A stretch of DNA of 64,000 bases. Origin: Undaria pinnatifida (taxonomy: Eukaryota > Sar > Phaeophyceae > Laminariales > Alariaceae). Below the pieces are notes generated by a model. It made no database searches. It had not been told where the DNA came from and saw only the letters and a program-made list of their open reading frames with translations. The translations under genes were made by a program, and so were the position numbers. Every line of letters starts with the position of its first letter. Position 1 is the stretch's first letter. Below are positions 11,640-22,959 of this stretch, in pieces. The stretch covers positions 4,298,938-4,362,937 of the forward strand of contig JABAKD010000012.1 of NCBI GenBank assembly GCA_012845835.1, read 5' to 3'.

Positions 11640-12290
11640 TTCCCCCCCCCCTCCCTCCCCCGCCACCCCACCAAAATCAAAATATGCCAGAATAATACAC
11701 TACCCGGCAGGAGATATCACCTCTATATCTTTTGAGCCAGCCATGAGGTAGCTCCACTGATTTATTTTGTGGTCTTCAAATTCAATTAACGTCCCCCGCC
11801 ACCCCCTCCTTCCCTGCCACCCCCACCATCGCCTAGACCTAGCACCACGCGTCCAGTAAGCTCCTATACATGTGTGTTACTTGGAAATGTTGACTCGCCC
11901 CCCCCCCCCCCCTCCCCCCCGCCCACCCCCCCCTCCTTGTCAACCCAACCCTCCCTACTCCTCCTTGAAAACACGCCCTCCCCTCACCGATTGTACGACT
12001 TCTAGGATATACGTGACAAACAGATGCATTCCTTACACAGCCCTCAGATTTCGTCCTCCTCAAAAACGGGTTTTATAGTTTTCGCGCACAGATTGATTAA
12101 CATCACCCTGATGACCCTGGTACAACCTGGTACAAGCTACACTGTAGTTCCAAGGGGAGACGTCGACCTATATCCTTATTGAGGACACACATACCCAGTA
12201 ATACGCGCGATCGGAGTATCATACACAGCTTGCAAATATGAGTTTCGAGGAAATCTTCCATCTCACAGCTGGACTTTATTTTATACCGGG
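11640..12290 (-). repeat. Partial copy of the G-rich composite repeat (inverted)
   Basis: The plus strand is C-rich. It contains the complement of the composite-repeat landmarks: CATCGCCTAGACCTAGCACC near 11828, then the complement of the B module (AAAACGGGTTTTATAG, GACCCTGGTAC, CCGATCTCC-type blocks) ending at CAGCTGGACTTTATTTT. The order is the mirror image of 24446-25200. Confidence 0.7.
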
Positions 12291-12802
12291 TATTTAATAA
12301 TATGGGGACAAAAAACTCGCTAGCACAGTGGAATGGGAGGATTTTAGGGGTTGGAAAAGGATTAACGTCGCGGTTCGGAGCAGGTAAGTGCTGTAAATTT
12401 TCCGCGCATTTCAGCTTTCTTTGGGAAATTCCTCCGAACTTATCTTGGTGATCGAGTCACGGCATAGCGACCGAAGATTGTTTTTGTTGCCAGTCCCGTA
12501 CACCAGGAAATCACGGAACGACACAGAATTTGTAGACAGAATCTAGATGTAGTTTTCAGGCTGTGTCAGGAGCGAGGTCACTTGGCATCAAAATATAACT
12601 CCATGTTTCCGGTGTGTCCGTTCGAACTCTCTACCATGCGGCATCATCTCACTATCATAGTCCACAGACAAATCTTGGATCTGCGCGTGTGTTCATACGG
12701 GCTTGAGGTCTCTTGAACGGTGCCTTGGTATCACTATGAAATTAGGCATCTGATGCTGTTGATTTAGGCTTTCGGGCAAGCTAAAATCCCAACACATACC
12801 AT
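12291..12802. other. No gene recognised
   Basis: Mixed-composition DNA with no repeat match elsewhere in the window and no open frame with a recognisable product. Confidence 0.4.
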
Positions 12803-12965
12803 CAACACTCGATGAAAAATCGACGACCAGTGGGATTGCTGCACCCTATGCGCGAAAAAAATGGAAGGCAAGAACCGAGGGGAAGAAAGGACGACACCTG
12901 TGACCATGGCTTGTCCACAAGCTGGAAAGTAGAAGTGTGAAAAAGAAGAAAAAAAAAAAAAAAAA
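12803..12965 (+). mobile_element. 5'-truncated SINE-1 copy
   Basis: It begins at the internal CAACACTCGATGAAAAATCG block and runs through the conserved 3' body to a long A tail (about 12949-12965). The tRNA-like head is missing, as in 5'-truncated retroposons. Confidence 0.75.
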
Positions 12966-14634
12966 CATACGCCGTTCGGTAATTCCGCTGCAGACGACGG
13001 ACGATATCCGCGCGGCACTTATCCACACACCACATAAATGGCGTTCGAGGCCTTTGGTCGTTGTTGTGGCTCGTGGATAAGCCATCGGTTTGTGGACAAG
13101 CCATCGGCGACCTCAGGTCGCATGCGACAAGGCATCTGTTTCGTCTTTTCATTTTTTCTTCGTTCTTCCTTTCGCTTAAGGATCGACAATTGTGATAGGT
13201 ATTCAACCACACGTGTGGGGTGCTCAACATAATGAAGTACGTTGAAAACATGTGCGTTGGTACAATAGGTACATGCTTTGCGCGGCAGACACACAGGCCC
13301 TTCACGCGAGCAAAGAGGAGAAAGACAACACTGATTCCTGCAATTCTACACAACAAGGATGTGTGCCTTTTGGTGGCGGTTGTGGTGGTGCGTTTTAGCG
13401 TTGAAAAGCCGTTCTGACCACCCTCCATGGTCACAGACTACAACAGCAGTAGCAAAACAAAATTAACTTTTCTTTATGTTATTTTTAATCGCCCCGGGAG
13501 GCGAAATTTCCAGGAATGCTTGTCCAGCTGGAATACGCCTTGGGCATACAGCAACCGCCACGGGGCGCGTGCTTACGCTATTAAAATCATAGTGCCCTCG
13601 GGGCGTTTACCAGCACTACTACGGTATACAGCAGTCTTAGGTATCGATAGTAATATACACCAGGCAATTGACTTACGAAAAACGCCGGTGGTTGGCGTCA
13701 GGGTGCAACTAATTGTCGACACGTACCTGGGAGAAAACATCACAAGCCAGACACTACAATAGACTCATTCTACAGCAAGTGGTACCTGGTACTGATTTTA
13801 GTGTTGTTGCCGTTTTAGCAGTGGCCGCTTCGGTAGAAACCCTCTACTTTGGTGGATCAGGTCGGGTACATTACAGGATAACTACAATGCCTCAACTTGC
13901 CTTTCTTATTGCCGCGTTTTTCTTTATAAATTATTAGTCTAATGCTGGTAGGTGTTTACTGTCGTGTGCGATCAGGTTGCCAACAAGGCCGTGTCGGCGG
14001 CTATTGATGATTGCATGGACTAGTCTGCCCCAGGGGGAGAGTGAGTTTGGATGGCATACGTACGAAGGTCTGGGTGGGATCAGATCGGCGTGGGTCTCGG
14101 TACCGGAAAATAGCGTCGTCCTGTGAAATTGTGTCACATGCTCGTGTCTACAAATCTAAATGGCTTACCTGCCACCTGCAATCTGTATGATACGAGTTTA
14201 CGTAATTCTCGTATATCTCGTTGTAGTTCAGTACGACGTTATACTTGTATCTGATTATTGTATTGGCACCTTCCAATATCCTTGGTAAGAGCGGTAAGAG
14301 CGATGGGATGGGCCCACGTTTTTTTTGTAGTGCGGCTGTCGCCGTCTGGCAAGCCGCGCTAGCGAGGGAACCCCAGCTGCTGTGCAATACCAGACACCAG
14401 GTACTACGAGTACAACAGCCAGCAGAAGTATGATACGAGAGAAAATAAAAACTGCTGTGAACGGCGGGAAAGACTCCGACCAGTGCTTTGATAATTATTT
14501 TAATCTTCGTGTTGCGGTGTTGCATGATTCGACTTGCAACACCAGAACAAGGGAAAAGACCGATAGCACAACATTATTTGTCTATTGGTCTTTCGCCGAA
14601 TCATCACAATATGGCACACCGTCAGTACATACAC
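12966..14634. other. No supported gene
   Basis: Open frames up to about 110 codons occur, but none shows a recognisable domain. The ~210-codon minus-strand frame reaching 12802 runs through the SINE-1 fragment and its poly(A) tail and is not credible as a gene. Confidence 0.35.
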
Positions 14635-14857
14635 CTGTGGCAGCTTAGTCAGCCTCTGCGCACTGCGCCCACTCACCGGCATATTGACGTCCACAACAAC
14701 AGCGGGGGCCCGAGGGTTGACAAGCGCCTGACGGAGAATACCGCCATGAAGACCGGGTAGCGCCTGTTGCTGCTGCTGCTGCTGCTGTGTATATGTCCCT
14801 ACTCCCATGCCATTCTCCTCTTCCATGGTATTGCCAGACAGGTAGTATGCTCGCTGC
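14635..14857 (-). CDS. Candidate internal exon with poly-glutamine run
   Basis: On the minus strand a strong 3' splice site (CCGCCTCTCTTGCAG) is followed by an open frame. It reads RAYYLSGNTMEEENGMG, then eight Gln residues, then residues including APAVVVDVNMPVSG, and ends at a donor-like CAG/GTGTATG. A further plausible coding stretch lies just upstream on the same strand (15040-15108, VDSITLEGQEVG, followed by GTAAGA). The peptide composition looks protein-like, but I recognise no family. The gene to which it belongs is not otherwise visible. Confidence 0.35.
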
Positions 14858-16163
14858 CTGCAAGAGAGGCGGGAGGCGGGAGGGGGAAGCCGCGACGTTG
14901 GTAAAGTGTACCGGCCGTGAGGGGCCCCCGATCGCGGCATTGCCAACTGCGACATGCTGCGAAAAAAGCGCGCCATATGATACAAACTCCCACACACATC
15001 ATTTTTTGCGGAAAAAAACAGCCTGGAAATTTCCTGAAAGGCCCTCTGCAGGTCCGCAATCTTACCGACCTCTTGCCCTTCCAGTGTGATACTATCTACG
15101 TACAGCACGAGAGCGCTCCACTACCGACTCTCACAGAGACACACGAGATGGAAGGAACTACGCAATAGCTCAAAATGCCACACGTTTCACACGCAACCGA
15201 AGCTCCCGTTAAGATTTCACTCGCTGCGCGGCTGCCGGTACGACTTGTAGGCTGAAAGATCCAACCTACATGTGCTATCGTATGACACGAGAGATGTGAT
15301 ACCTTGTGTTGTTATCATCTTTCTACCCGCCTGACATCAAAACAACACTATATACCAGGCACAGCAATGCAGATCAATCGAAATGCCGCATGCTGCGCCC
15401 GCGAGAATCCATGCTGCGAATCATGAGTAACAGTTACACGTGTTACGGTTACTGAGAGTACGACGTAGAAAACAGTTGACACAATTCTGTAGTGCGTAGT
15501 AGTTCCCACGACTTCTTGTCCTCGCACGCGCCGACAGCGTAGTAGACAGCAGCAGAAGAAGACGAACTCTGTTGCATGCTGTATACCACGTGTACGCGGT
15601 TGGCGAGCTCGGGAGACAATCTGCTGCGGCTGGGGTGCGATAATAATAGCTGGTTGGCGCTGTGCTACCGCCGTGCTACTACTAACCTGCTGCTACTACT
15701 TTTGTGTTACCACTGATTCAAAACACATCACACCCACCCAGCAAGCAGCTTCTACTAGCAGCAGCAACAGCAACAGGTGAGAGGCACAACTGGATGCAGC
15801 TCGTCGCCCTCTATGCGACTCGCCGAGCACCACAGACAGGGCGTTTTGCGCGTGGTACACTCGATGTCTGCCCCGGTCGGTGAAAGCTCAACGTGCTCCG
15901 TCCCGGCATTGACGAGGTGCGAGAGTTTACTGTATGGTCATACGACTTCGGCTACGCGTGAGCTCTTTTCCCCACCCGTCATTCATCCCCCGACAACGAG
16001 AAAACGTGCTCGCAACGCGACTAACAAAAGCCCTACGGCGTAAAATCGCAATTAATCGTATACCTTGCCGCAAGTAGGCACATAAGGAAGGAAGTTGGTG
16101 CATCGGGCATAGGTTTCCCTTTCTGTGGGTTTCAGTTGTTTTTCTTACAATTTCTGGCAATCC
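14858..16163. other. No supported gene; possible small plus-strand ORF
   Basis: A plus-strand open frame at 15777-16043 (88 codons) begins right after a CAGCAGCAACAGCAACAG run and has a basic, Ser/Thr-rich C-terminus. No domain is recognised. CAG/CTG triplet runs are frequent around 15540-15780. Confidence 0.25.
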
Positions 16164-16194
16164 AGTCTAGTCTAGACTAGACTAGATCTAGACT
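16164..16194. repeat. TCTAGTCTAGACTAGACT palindromic motif
   Basis: About 30 bp built from TCTAG/CTAGA steps, nearly self-complementary. It lies just upstream of a B-module repeat. Similar runs occur at 218, 33517 and 34955. Confidence 0.7.
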
Positions 16195-16206
16195 AATATT
16201 TACTAT

Positions 16207-16505
16207 GACAAAAAAAATTCAAATACACTTCATTCAGCTGTGTGTGGTGAGATCGATTTTTTCGTCGAAACTCATCTTTTGCAAGCAGTGTGTGTTACTC
16301 CGATCGCGCGTAGAACTGGGTGTGTATCCTCATGAAGGATATAGGTCGGAGACTCCCCTTAGAACTACCTTGTACCAGGGTCAACAGGGTAATGTTATTC
16401 GATCTGTGCACGGAAACAATAAAGCCCGTTTTTGAATGGGACGAAAAATCTGTCGGCTGTGGAATGCATCATCAGTTAATTGTGTAAATCCTGTAAGTCG
16501 TACTC
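16207..16505 (+). repeat. B-module repeat, divergent copy
   Basis: It shares the ordered blocks CAAATACACTTC, GTGTGTTACTCCGATCGCGCG, AAGGATATAGGTCGG, GGGTCAACAGGGT and CTGTAAGTCGTAC with the module at 24446 and elsewhere. There is no coding potential. Confidence 0.7.
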
Positions 16506-16836
16506 CGCTAAACAACTGGCAAAACGAGCAGAAGAACCAAAAATAATGTGGCGGAGCAAGAATTCAAAGAAAAGCTGGACCGTTCCGCAAGTAACGCGCG
16601 GAGGCGGTATCGAAGTGGGACCCCCGGAAATGCCAGGGGTGCATCAACCGAGCACTTTCAGCAGAAATTAGTTAGTAAGTATATTTATGACCGGTGGGGG
16701 GAGGGCTGGGTTTTTAAGGGGGGGGGGGGGGGGGGTTCCAACATGTTAAGGTCGCAAATTTTAGTGAGTGATCAACGTCGATTCTCACCATCATGCCGCA
16801 CGTTTGTCGAATGGCCAACTTGTACTAAACTAATGT

Positions 16837-17194
16837 GACGCATGCTACGATAGAGGTATTATACCGTTTTTTAACTGAAATGGTTTCTGAATGACGGGGG
16901 GGCTCCTTAACCCTTAAAATCGTCGAAAATAGAGGGGTTACGGTATACCTTTTTTTGGCTGAAATGGTTTCTGAATGACGGGGGGGCTCCTTAACCCTCA
17001 ACATCGTCGGAAAAAAAAAGGATTCGTATTTCTTTTTGTGCATGATTCTCGTTGTGTACCTTGGCCATCCCATGCGATTTTTCATACGGCAGAAGTTTCG
17101 TTTTCCTCCTAATAATCTGTTTTTGGTAGGAGAGCTCCCAAATTGGGGAAATGTCACAAGAAAAAAGGAGTGCACCTCTATCGTAGCACGCGTC
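16837..17194. mobile_element. MITE, family 2 (358 bp)
   Basis: The left end is GACGCATGCTACGATAGAG. The right end is its complement (CTCTATCGTAGCACGCGTC), with one mismatch in the inner core. ATGT directly flanks both ends (16833-16836 and 17195-17198), a 4-bp target-site duplication. The interior contains two copies of an ~80-bp segment with TGGTTTCTGAATGACGGGG. It has no transposase and is presumably mobilised in trans. Confidence 0.8.
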
Positions 17195-17436
17195 ATGTGT
17201 TATACTACAAGTATAACAAAGGAAACTTGCAACTAATCTGGGCAGTTTCTCGATTGAGGAGCCCCATGAGCCAGTCAGAAATGCTCTTGGGCCCAACAAT
17301 CTCGGCATGCCTCGTTTTTGCATACATCTGTGGTCCCTCATTAGCGCTGTGCTTTGCCACATATGACAGCAGTACCAGCACTAAAGGGAGACCCCAGAGT
17401 ATCCCGGAATAGGGCGGTACTCTGCAGGGCGAATGT

Positions 17437-18030
17437 TAAGGTATTAGTGGGGAATTAGTCCGTTTGACCACTTGCAAAAGGTTAACCCATAGATTATACT
17501 AAAACGAAGCCTTACAGCACTTTCCCCCGCCTGAAACGGCGGGACAGCAGGCCAACCCGGATATACGGGCGGGCCTGTCAACATCCAAGCGGTTCAATGA
17601 CCTGGGTATACCGGGGAGAGTATTTTTCAAGTTCGACATGGTGGGGAAAATCTGAAAAAGTTTATTATGGTGGATGTGGCACTCGAAACCCACCACCCAA
17701 AAAACCCATGGTCTGTCGACGACGCTGTTTGTTAAGGAATTAGTGGGGTATTAGTCCGTTTGACCACTTGCAAAAGGTTAACCCATAGCTTACCCAAACT
17801 AAGCCTCATAACGCCCCCCCCTCCTGAAACGGCGGGATAGTAGGTCTGCAAAAGGTTAAACAATAGCTTACCCAAACTAAGCCTTATAACGCTCTCCCCC
17901 CCTGGAACGGCGGGATAGCAGGTCGGCCGGATATACGGGCGGACCTGTCAATATCCAAGCGGTTTCATTTCCCGGGTATACCGGGGAGAGTACTTTTCAA
18001 GTTCGACATGGGGAAAGTCTGAAAAAGTCT
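17437..18030 (-). mobile_element. SINE-3-like tRNA-derived repeat, two tandem copies
   Basis: Two units with a period of about 296 bp share TTAGTGGGGTATTAGTCCG, TTGCAAAAGGTTAACCCATAG and a CCGGATATACGGGCGG block. On the minus strand the family has a tRNA-like T-arm (perfect in the 42606 copy: GTGGGTTCGAATCCCAC) and an A-box-like TGGCGTCGTCGG. In these copies the T-arm is degenerate. A partial copy is at 18186-18345 and another at 42606-42770. Confidence 0.6.
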
Positions 18031-18185
18031 ATCATAAAAAATGAACACTCCAGCTGTGAGATCGAATATTTTGTCGAAAGTCATCTTTGCAAGCTGTGTA
18101 TGATACTCCGATCGCGCGCATCACGGGTTGTGTGTCCTCATGAAGGATATAGGTCGGCGACTCCCCTTGCAACTACAGTGAAGCT
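18031..18185 (+). repeat. B-module repeat, truncated copy
   Basis: It starts at CACTCCAGCTGTGAGATCGA, continues through GATACTCCGATCGCGCGC and AAGGATATAGGTCGGCGACT, and stops where a SINE-3-like unit begins. Confidence 0.75.
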
Positions 18186-18345
18186 ATTGTGGTGGTGGGA
18201 CTCAAACCCACGACCCCCAAAACCCATGGTCTGTCGACGACGCCATTTGTTAAGGTGATAGTGGGGTATTAGTCTGTTTGATCACTTGCAAAAGGTTTAC
18301 CCATAGCTTACCCAAACTAAGCTCTATAGCACGAAGTCGTGGCAA
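18186..18345 (-). mobile_element. SINE-3-like partial copy
   Basis: On the minus strand it has an intact A-box-like TGGCGTCGTCGAC and a T-arm GTGGGTTTGAGTCCCAC. The family's TTAGTGGGGTATTAGTC block is also present. Confidence 0.55.
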
Positions 18346-19058
18346 GCAACCTCTTCCGCACTAAACGAGCCCCCCGCAACAAAAGTTACCGCACTATCGC
18401 GGAACCATCACTGCACAGGGTTGTATAGTATGCGTTTCACGCGTTCTTAACCCCTTTACAACTGGAAACCCGTTTTGCGGGACAAAATTACTTGGCTTTA
18501 GTATAGGGAGGGGTTCGGGAGCTCTAAAGGGGTTAACGACGTGGACGGAACTCTGGCTACAGTGTCCTAGTGAGGCTGACCCGCTGTATAATTGCAGCGG
18601 CGCCCCCCCTTGGTCACATGTACCTCCACCCCCCTCCCTAAAGCGGCGTCCCCCTAACGCACAACAGGAGGACCTGAACCGAGGGCATCGCCCTGCCGCC
18701 TGAGTGGTGCAAGGATACAAAACAGTGGTAGAGCTATGATAGATCCGCAACAAAAAAAAAATACCGGTGGGAAGTATGCAAAATATGAATGAGGATTTTT
18801 TTTAGGCTGCCGTTCGCTTAAAAACCCATTTTTTCTTTATAAAAACCTACTGATCCAAGTGTACCTGCACACGTGTATGTACCTTGATAATCAATAACAC
18901 GATGATACGGTACTTGCGAGCAAACGGAGCAGATTGCACGCCCTTTTCTGATGCGCATGCGCCCCCCCCCCCCTGCCCCCCCGTGTTGATTGCGGTAAGA
19001 GAGGCATTTCGTGCCCGCAGTTTTCTGACCAATGATCAGAAAAGGGGTAGCTACACGC
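18346..19058. other. No gene recognised
   Basis: Mixed sequence with short C runs (around 18600-18640 and 18961-18980). No repeat partner or supported coding region. Confidence 0.35.
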
Positions 19059-19072
19059 GCGGATTGTGACCC

Positions 19073-19159
19073 GTGGGAACCATTGCAGACAACATGACGA
19101 CAGCCATTACGGCAGCTTGTACGTGCAGCGTCGACGGAATATCCGGCGACGCCAATACA
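19073..19159 (+). CDS. Candidate exon, CTCSVDG peptide, copy 1
   Basis: The open frame reads ITAACTCSVDGISGDANT. It matches ITSACTCSVDGVSGFANT at 32457-32525 with mostly conservative changes. Both copies are preceded by an AG dinucleotide in a plausible acceptor context. The second is followed by a good donor (ACAAG/GTAAAT). Conservation at the protein level in two distant places suggests an exon from a gene family. I do not recognise the family, and flanking exons are not visible, so this may be a fragment. Confidence 0.35.
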
Positions 19160-19889
19160 AAGTATTCCAGCGTGCCCGATTTTCCATGTCCCATATCCTG
19201 CCCAACCAACTATCTTCCCCCCCATATTCTGCCCGACCAACTATCATCCCCCCCCCAAATATGGATCTACCCAAAGTGATATGGTAGAACCCATATTCAT
19301 ATCGTACCAAATGCTGTTGGGTTCCGACAACGTTGAGACGTACACACACCAACGCCCAATGATACAGCAACGCATTTTAGCTGGGTTGGGCTGGGTTGCG
19401 TTGGGTTGGGGTTGTTGCTGCGTTGGACTTGGAAGGGTGCACCAGATTTTTCGAGGCTACCCGCTTGGAGAATTTCATTCCCCACCCAACCACTGACCTT
19501 GAAGAAAAAATGAAAGTGCCATCCGACCCTGATTTATCCCATGGCTTTGGTGTATACAACGAATACCATGCGAGGTAAAGCACACATAAATGATAGTTCA
19601 ACGACTTTCCGTAGCTGTCGGTTGAGCCGTCAATCACACACACAATACTTTGGCCAATAAATGCTACCCTCATCGTAGCACTCGTCCGGGCGTGGTCTTG
19701 TACAGCTATACAAAAAACAGTTCAAACACCGACGACACGTGTGTGTTTCAGGGCATTAATCAGGACCCCGGCGTCTGTTGCGCTTGAGCCGGAAGGCGTG
19801 TTGCGTGCAGCGCAACATGGGCGGCAGGCATGTTACGAACAACACAAGCAGGGAATGGAACTTCTTTCAGAACGGCAAGACCTGTCCTT
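19160..19889. other. No supported gene; GGGTT-rich stretch
   Basis: A short run of GGGTTG/GCTGGGTT units lies at 19380-19414. A half-site resembling the MITE family 2 terminal repeat (CATCGTAGCACTCGTC) lies at 19672-19687 without a partner. Confidence 0.35.
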
Positions 19890-20474
19890 ACATGGAGAAG
19901 GGGGGCGAGAAGGGAGGAAAAGATGAGCGGGGGGGAGGCGGGAGGGGCGAGAAGCGAGCAGCCTCGGGGGGGGGGAGGGGAGGTGGGAGAAGAAAAACAA
20001 GAAGGACGAATGAGGGCACGAGCCCTGCCGGACAGCAGGGCCAGCCACGGACAAGCGGGGACCGGTGGACAAGTGCAAGCACAGCGAGGGTCACCGTGCG
20101 GGCCGGAAAGGCTGTGAGATCAACGTCACAGGGGGACCGACACCAAGGTCGGTCAAATCGGTCAAGTCAGGAAAATAGGGGCCCGAGGGGGGGGTTGGCA
20201 GGGGAGAAGGACCAGGAAAGGACAGGAACAAAAAGGGGGGGGCATAAGGAGGGGAAAGGGGGAGGTAATAGGTTACGAAGACGATAGAGGAACACGCGGG
20301 AAAGGGCGCGCGAGCGGAGGAGGGAAAGGGGGGTACGGAAAAAGAGCCGTACAGGACCAGGAAGGAGGAGCTAGTGGCATTGCGGTGAAAGGGCTGCCGG
20401 AAAAAATAAATAAATAAAACATCGACCCGGAAAAGGGGGGGCAGAGAGACGGAAGCCAGACTGCGAGCTCAAAA
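19890..20474. repeat. Purine-rich (G/A) low-complexity tract
   Basis: The plus strand is dominated by G and A, with many runs of five or more G. The opposite strand gives Pro/Ser/Arg-rich open frames that reflect composition and not genes. Confidence 0.7.
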
Positions 20475-21320
20475 AACGGGGGGTGAGTGGCAAAGGGGCC
20501 GCGCAAGGGGGGGGGGGGGGGGGGGGGGGTGTACGGCAACGAGGCCGTACACGACCCGGCCGGGGGGGAGCGCGGCAACGGGGCCTCGCAAAGAAAGGGG
20601 GGGGGGGGTGCAGCAACGGGGCCGTACGCGATCAAGCCGGGAGGGAACGCGGCAACGAGGCCGCAGAAAAGGGGGCATAGCGACGGCAGTCAGGCTGCGT
20701 CGGTGAGTGGGACCATATTCAGCTCAAAATATGAAGGGGGGTGAGTGGCAAAGGGGTCGCGTAGGGGGGGGGGGGTACGGCAACGGAGCCGTACACGACC
20801 CGGCCAGGGGCAAGCGCGGCAACGAGGTCGCGCGCAAAGAAAGGGGGGGGACGTGGTGCGGCAACGGGACCATACACGATCAGGCCGGGAGGGAAGACGG
20901 CAACGGGACCGCGCAAAGAACGCGGGGGGGAGTGTGCGGCGATCGGACCGCACCCGACCAGGCGAGGGGGAACGCGGCAACAGGCGCGCGCAAAGAAACG
21001 GGTGGGAGGTGGGCGCTAACGGGGTGGTACACAACCAGGCGGGAGGGGGACCACGGCGACGGGGCTGCGTAAAGAAAATATGGGGGAGCGAGCGGCAACT
21101 GGGCCGCAGAGACTCAAAAACAAAATATATATTGGAGGCCTTGGGGCAACGGGACCGGAGGGGTGTCGCGTAGAAATGGGACTCCGCACGGGAGGGGGGG
21201 GCAGAGCGTGGCAACGGGGCTACGCACGAGTTTAGGGAAGAGGAACGGGAGAGGTGTGTCGTAGAAAAGGTACTACGCACGGGGGGGGAAGGACAGAGCG
21301 TGAAAACGGGGTCGCGCACT
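20475..21320. repeat. Degenerate ~40-bp tandem repeat, GGCAACGGGGCC-rich
   Basis: A unit containing GGCAACGGGGCCG recurs at about 40-bp steps. It alternates a GTACGGCAACGGGGCCGTAC form with a GCGCGGCAACGAGGCCGC form. G runs of up to about 20 separate some units. The palindromic cores (GTACGGC...GCCGTAC) could form small hairpins. Open frames on both strands are by-products of the repeat. Confidence 0.65.
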
Positions 21321-21568
21321 TTGGGGGAGAGGAACGGAAGGCGGTCCAAAGGTGGAGGGGTGCGATGGAGCGCCTGGGGAAGACGGGAGAAGACGCGGGC
21401 GTTCAGCACCGAACCGGAGCAGGGGGGGGGGGAGGGGGAAGGATTAACGAGACGACGCACTGGGACCATATTCCGGAATACCACCTGGCGGGTGTGATGG
21501 GCCAGAGTATCAAGAGGGTGCTGGGTCTGCGGGACAAATTTGGGACAGGTTGAAGGATCCTGGTATAA

Positions 21569-21724
21569 AAGCTGGACGTGAAGAGCGCCTTTCGGCAGGT
21601 GGGAGTGGGCCCAGCCAGGGCAGCAAACTTCGGGTATGGGCGGAGAGGGTATTTGTTCATCGACTTGCGGCTGAAATTCAGGTGGAGGGGGAGCCCGGAA
21701 GCTGCACGAGCGTTTACTGCTTGA
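21569..21724 (+). pseudogene. Reverse-transcriptase remnant
   Basis: The frame starting at 21569 reads KLDVKSAFRQVGVGPARAAN, then GYGRRGYLFIDLRLKF and a WRGSPEAARAF segment before a stop. The LDVKSAFRQ block matches the first catalytic-Asp motif of LTR- or DIRS-type reverse transcriptases (D in DVKSAFRQ), and the spacing to the FIDLRLKF block fits. A stop lies two codons upstream and another follows, and no YxDD motif is readable. It is a short decayed fragment inside purine-rich DNA. Confidence 0.5.
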
Positions 21725-22498
21725 GGAGGGGAGGTGTGGTCTTCTTCTAGAAAGGCGTGGAGTTGGGGGCCGGGAAAGAGGAAGGCAGCAGATACGGTGG
21801 AGATACACTTCAAAGGGGTAAAGGGGACCATCTGGGAGAAAAGGGGCGGTAGCCGTGAGAACAAGAAGAACCGGGTGGGGGGGGTGGGGAAGGCGGAAAG
21901 GGAACGCACTGGACTTAATGGTGAGACTGGTCGAGTACTATGGGAGGATGGTTCAGGGGAGGGAGAACGCCCCGCGGGTGGCGTACAGGTGGGTGGGAAG
22001 ACGAAGGGTATGGGAGGGAAGGAGACGTTTCGCTTAAGGAACGGGCTGGAGAGAGTGGAGAGGAAATGGAGGGGGCATGGGAGGGGGGGGGGGGGGGGGG
22101 GGGAACTGGTTCCGGATGAATGCGCGCCGCACTCCGGAAGGATAGGGGGAGCGACAAGGCCAGCGGAGATGGGAGCACGGCCATGCGTGATCCAGAAAAA
22201 AGCGAAGTGGGCGTCGCAGGTATTTAGGGGGTACGTGATGTCTACCATGGGATGTCCCCTCTTGGTGTCCAGGGTTCTTATAGATAGTAGGAAGGAAAGG
22301 AGCGCCTAGTAGACCGCCGGGGCAAGGGACGGGATGGGGTGGGGACAGGTAGGGCAACGGTAGGTGCAGGCATGGAACGCGGCTTCTGAACGGGTTTCCG
22401 GTTGTTGAGGTTATCTGTCGGGAGTGAAGGGCAGGTCAGCGGCGTACAATAGCCGGGGTAGGGAACGAGGGAGGGGGAGGGGGCAGGGGACACGTTAC
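21725..22498. other. Purine-rich DNA with decayed coding-like stretches
   Basis: G-rich throughout, with a G run of about 20 at 22082-22103. A plus-strand stretch around 21918-22035 reads LVEYYGRMVQGRENAPRVAY and may belong to the same retroelement as the upstream reverse-transcriptase remnant, but I cannot assign it. Confidence 0.3.
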
Positions 22499-22502
22499 GA
22501 GG

Positions 22503-22768
22503 GACGCGTGCTACGATAGAGGTGCACCACTTTTTCTCTGAGGTTCCTCAATTTAGGAGCTTAAGACATGATCCTCCCATAAACTGATTTGTTTCGACAA
22601 AACTACAACTAACTGCTGTTACCAGATGAAAAGTTCAATGGCTAGGTAACAACGAGAACCATGGAAATCAAAATGGCCTATTTCCGACAATTTGGGGTTA
22701 AGGAGCCTCGTCATTCAGAAACCATTTTCGCCAAAAAAAGGTATACCTCTATTATCGTAGCATGCGCC
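22503..22768. mobile_element. MITE, family 2 (266 bp)
   Basis: The left end is GACGCGTGCTACGATAGAGG. The right end reads CCTCTATTATCGTAGCATGC and finishes in GCC. GAGG flanks both ends (22499-22502 and 22769-22772), a 4-bp target duplication. The interior shares GGAGCCTCGTCATTCAGAAA (complement) with the copy at 16837. A paralogous region at 23466-23640 carries the same flanks with a single GAGG and no insert. Confidence 0.8.
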
Positions 22769-22930
22769 GAGGGAGATCCGCTAGTTTCCACCCCCCTCCC
22801 CCAGGGAGAACACCATGATGATATCAACGAACATGCAAATATTATCGTAGCATGCGCCGAGAGAGATCCGCTAGTTTCCACCCCCCTCCCCCAGGGAGAA
22901 CACCATGATGATATCAATGAACACGCAAAT
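22751..22930. repeat. 90-bp tandem duplication
   Basis: Two near-identical 90-bp units (22751-22840 and 22841-22930) begin inside the right terminal repeat of the MITE and extend into flanking DNA. The duplication therefore happened after the insertion. Confidence 0.85.
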
Positions 22931-22959
22931 TTCGGTGAAGAGGAGGGGTGACGAAAATG

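Noticed and set aside
12802-13434. 210-codon minus-strand frame
   Set aside because: A large part runs through a SINE-1 fragment and its poly(A) tail (long Phe run). The remainder shows no domain.
20273-22357. Minus-strand Pro-rich frames of up to 372 codons
   Set aside because: They lie opposite purine-rich DNA, so stops are rare by composition. The only protein-like signal is on the plus strand (reverse-transcriptase remnant).
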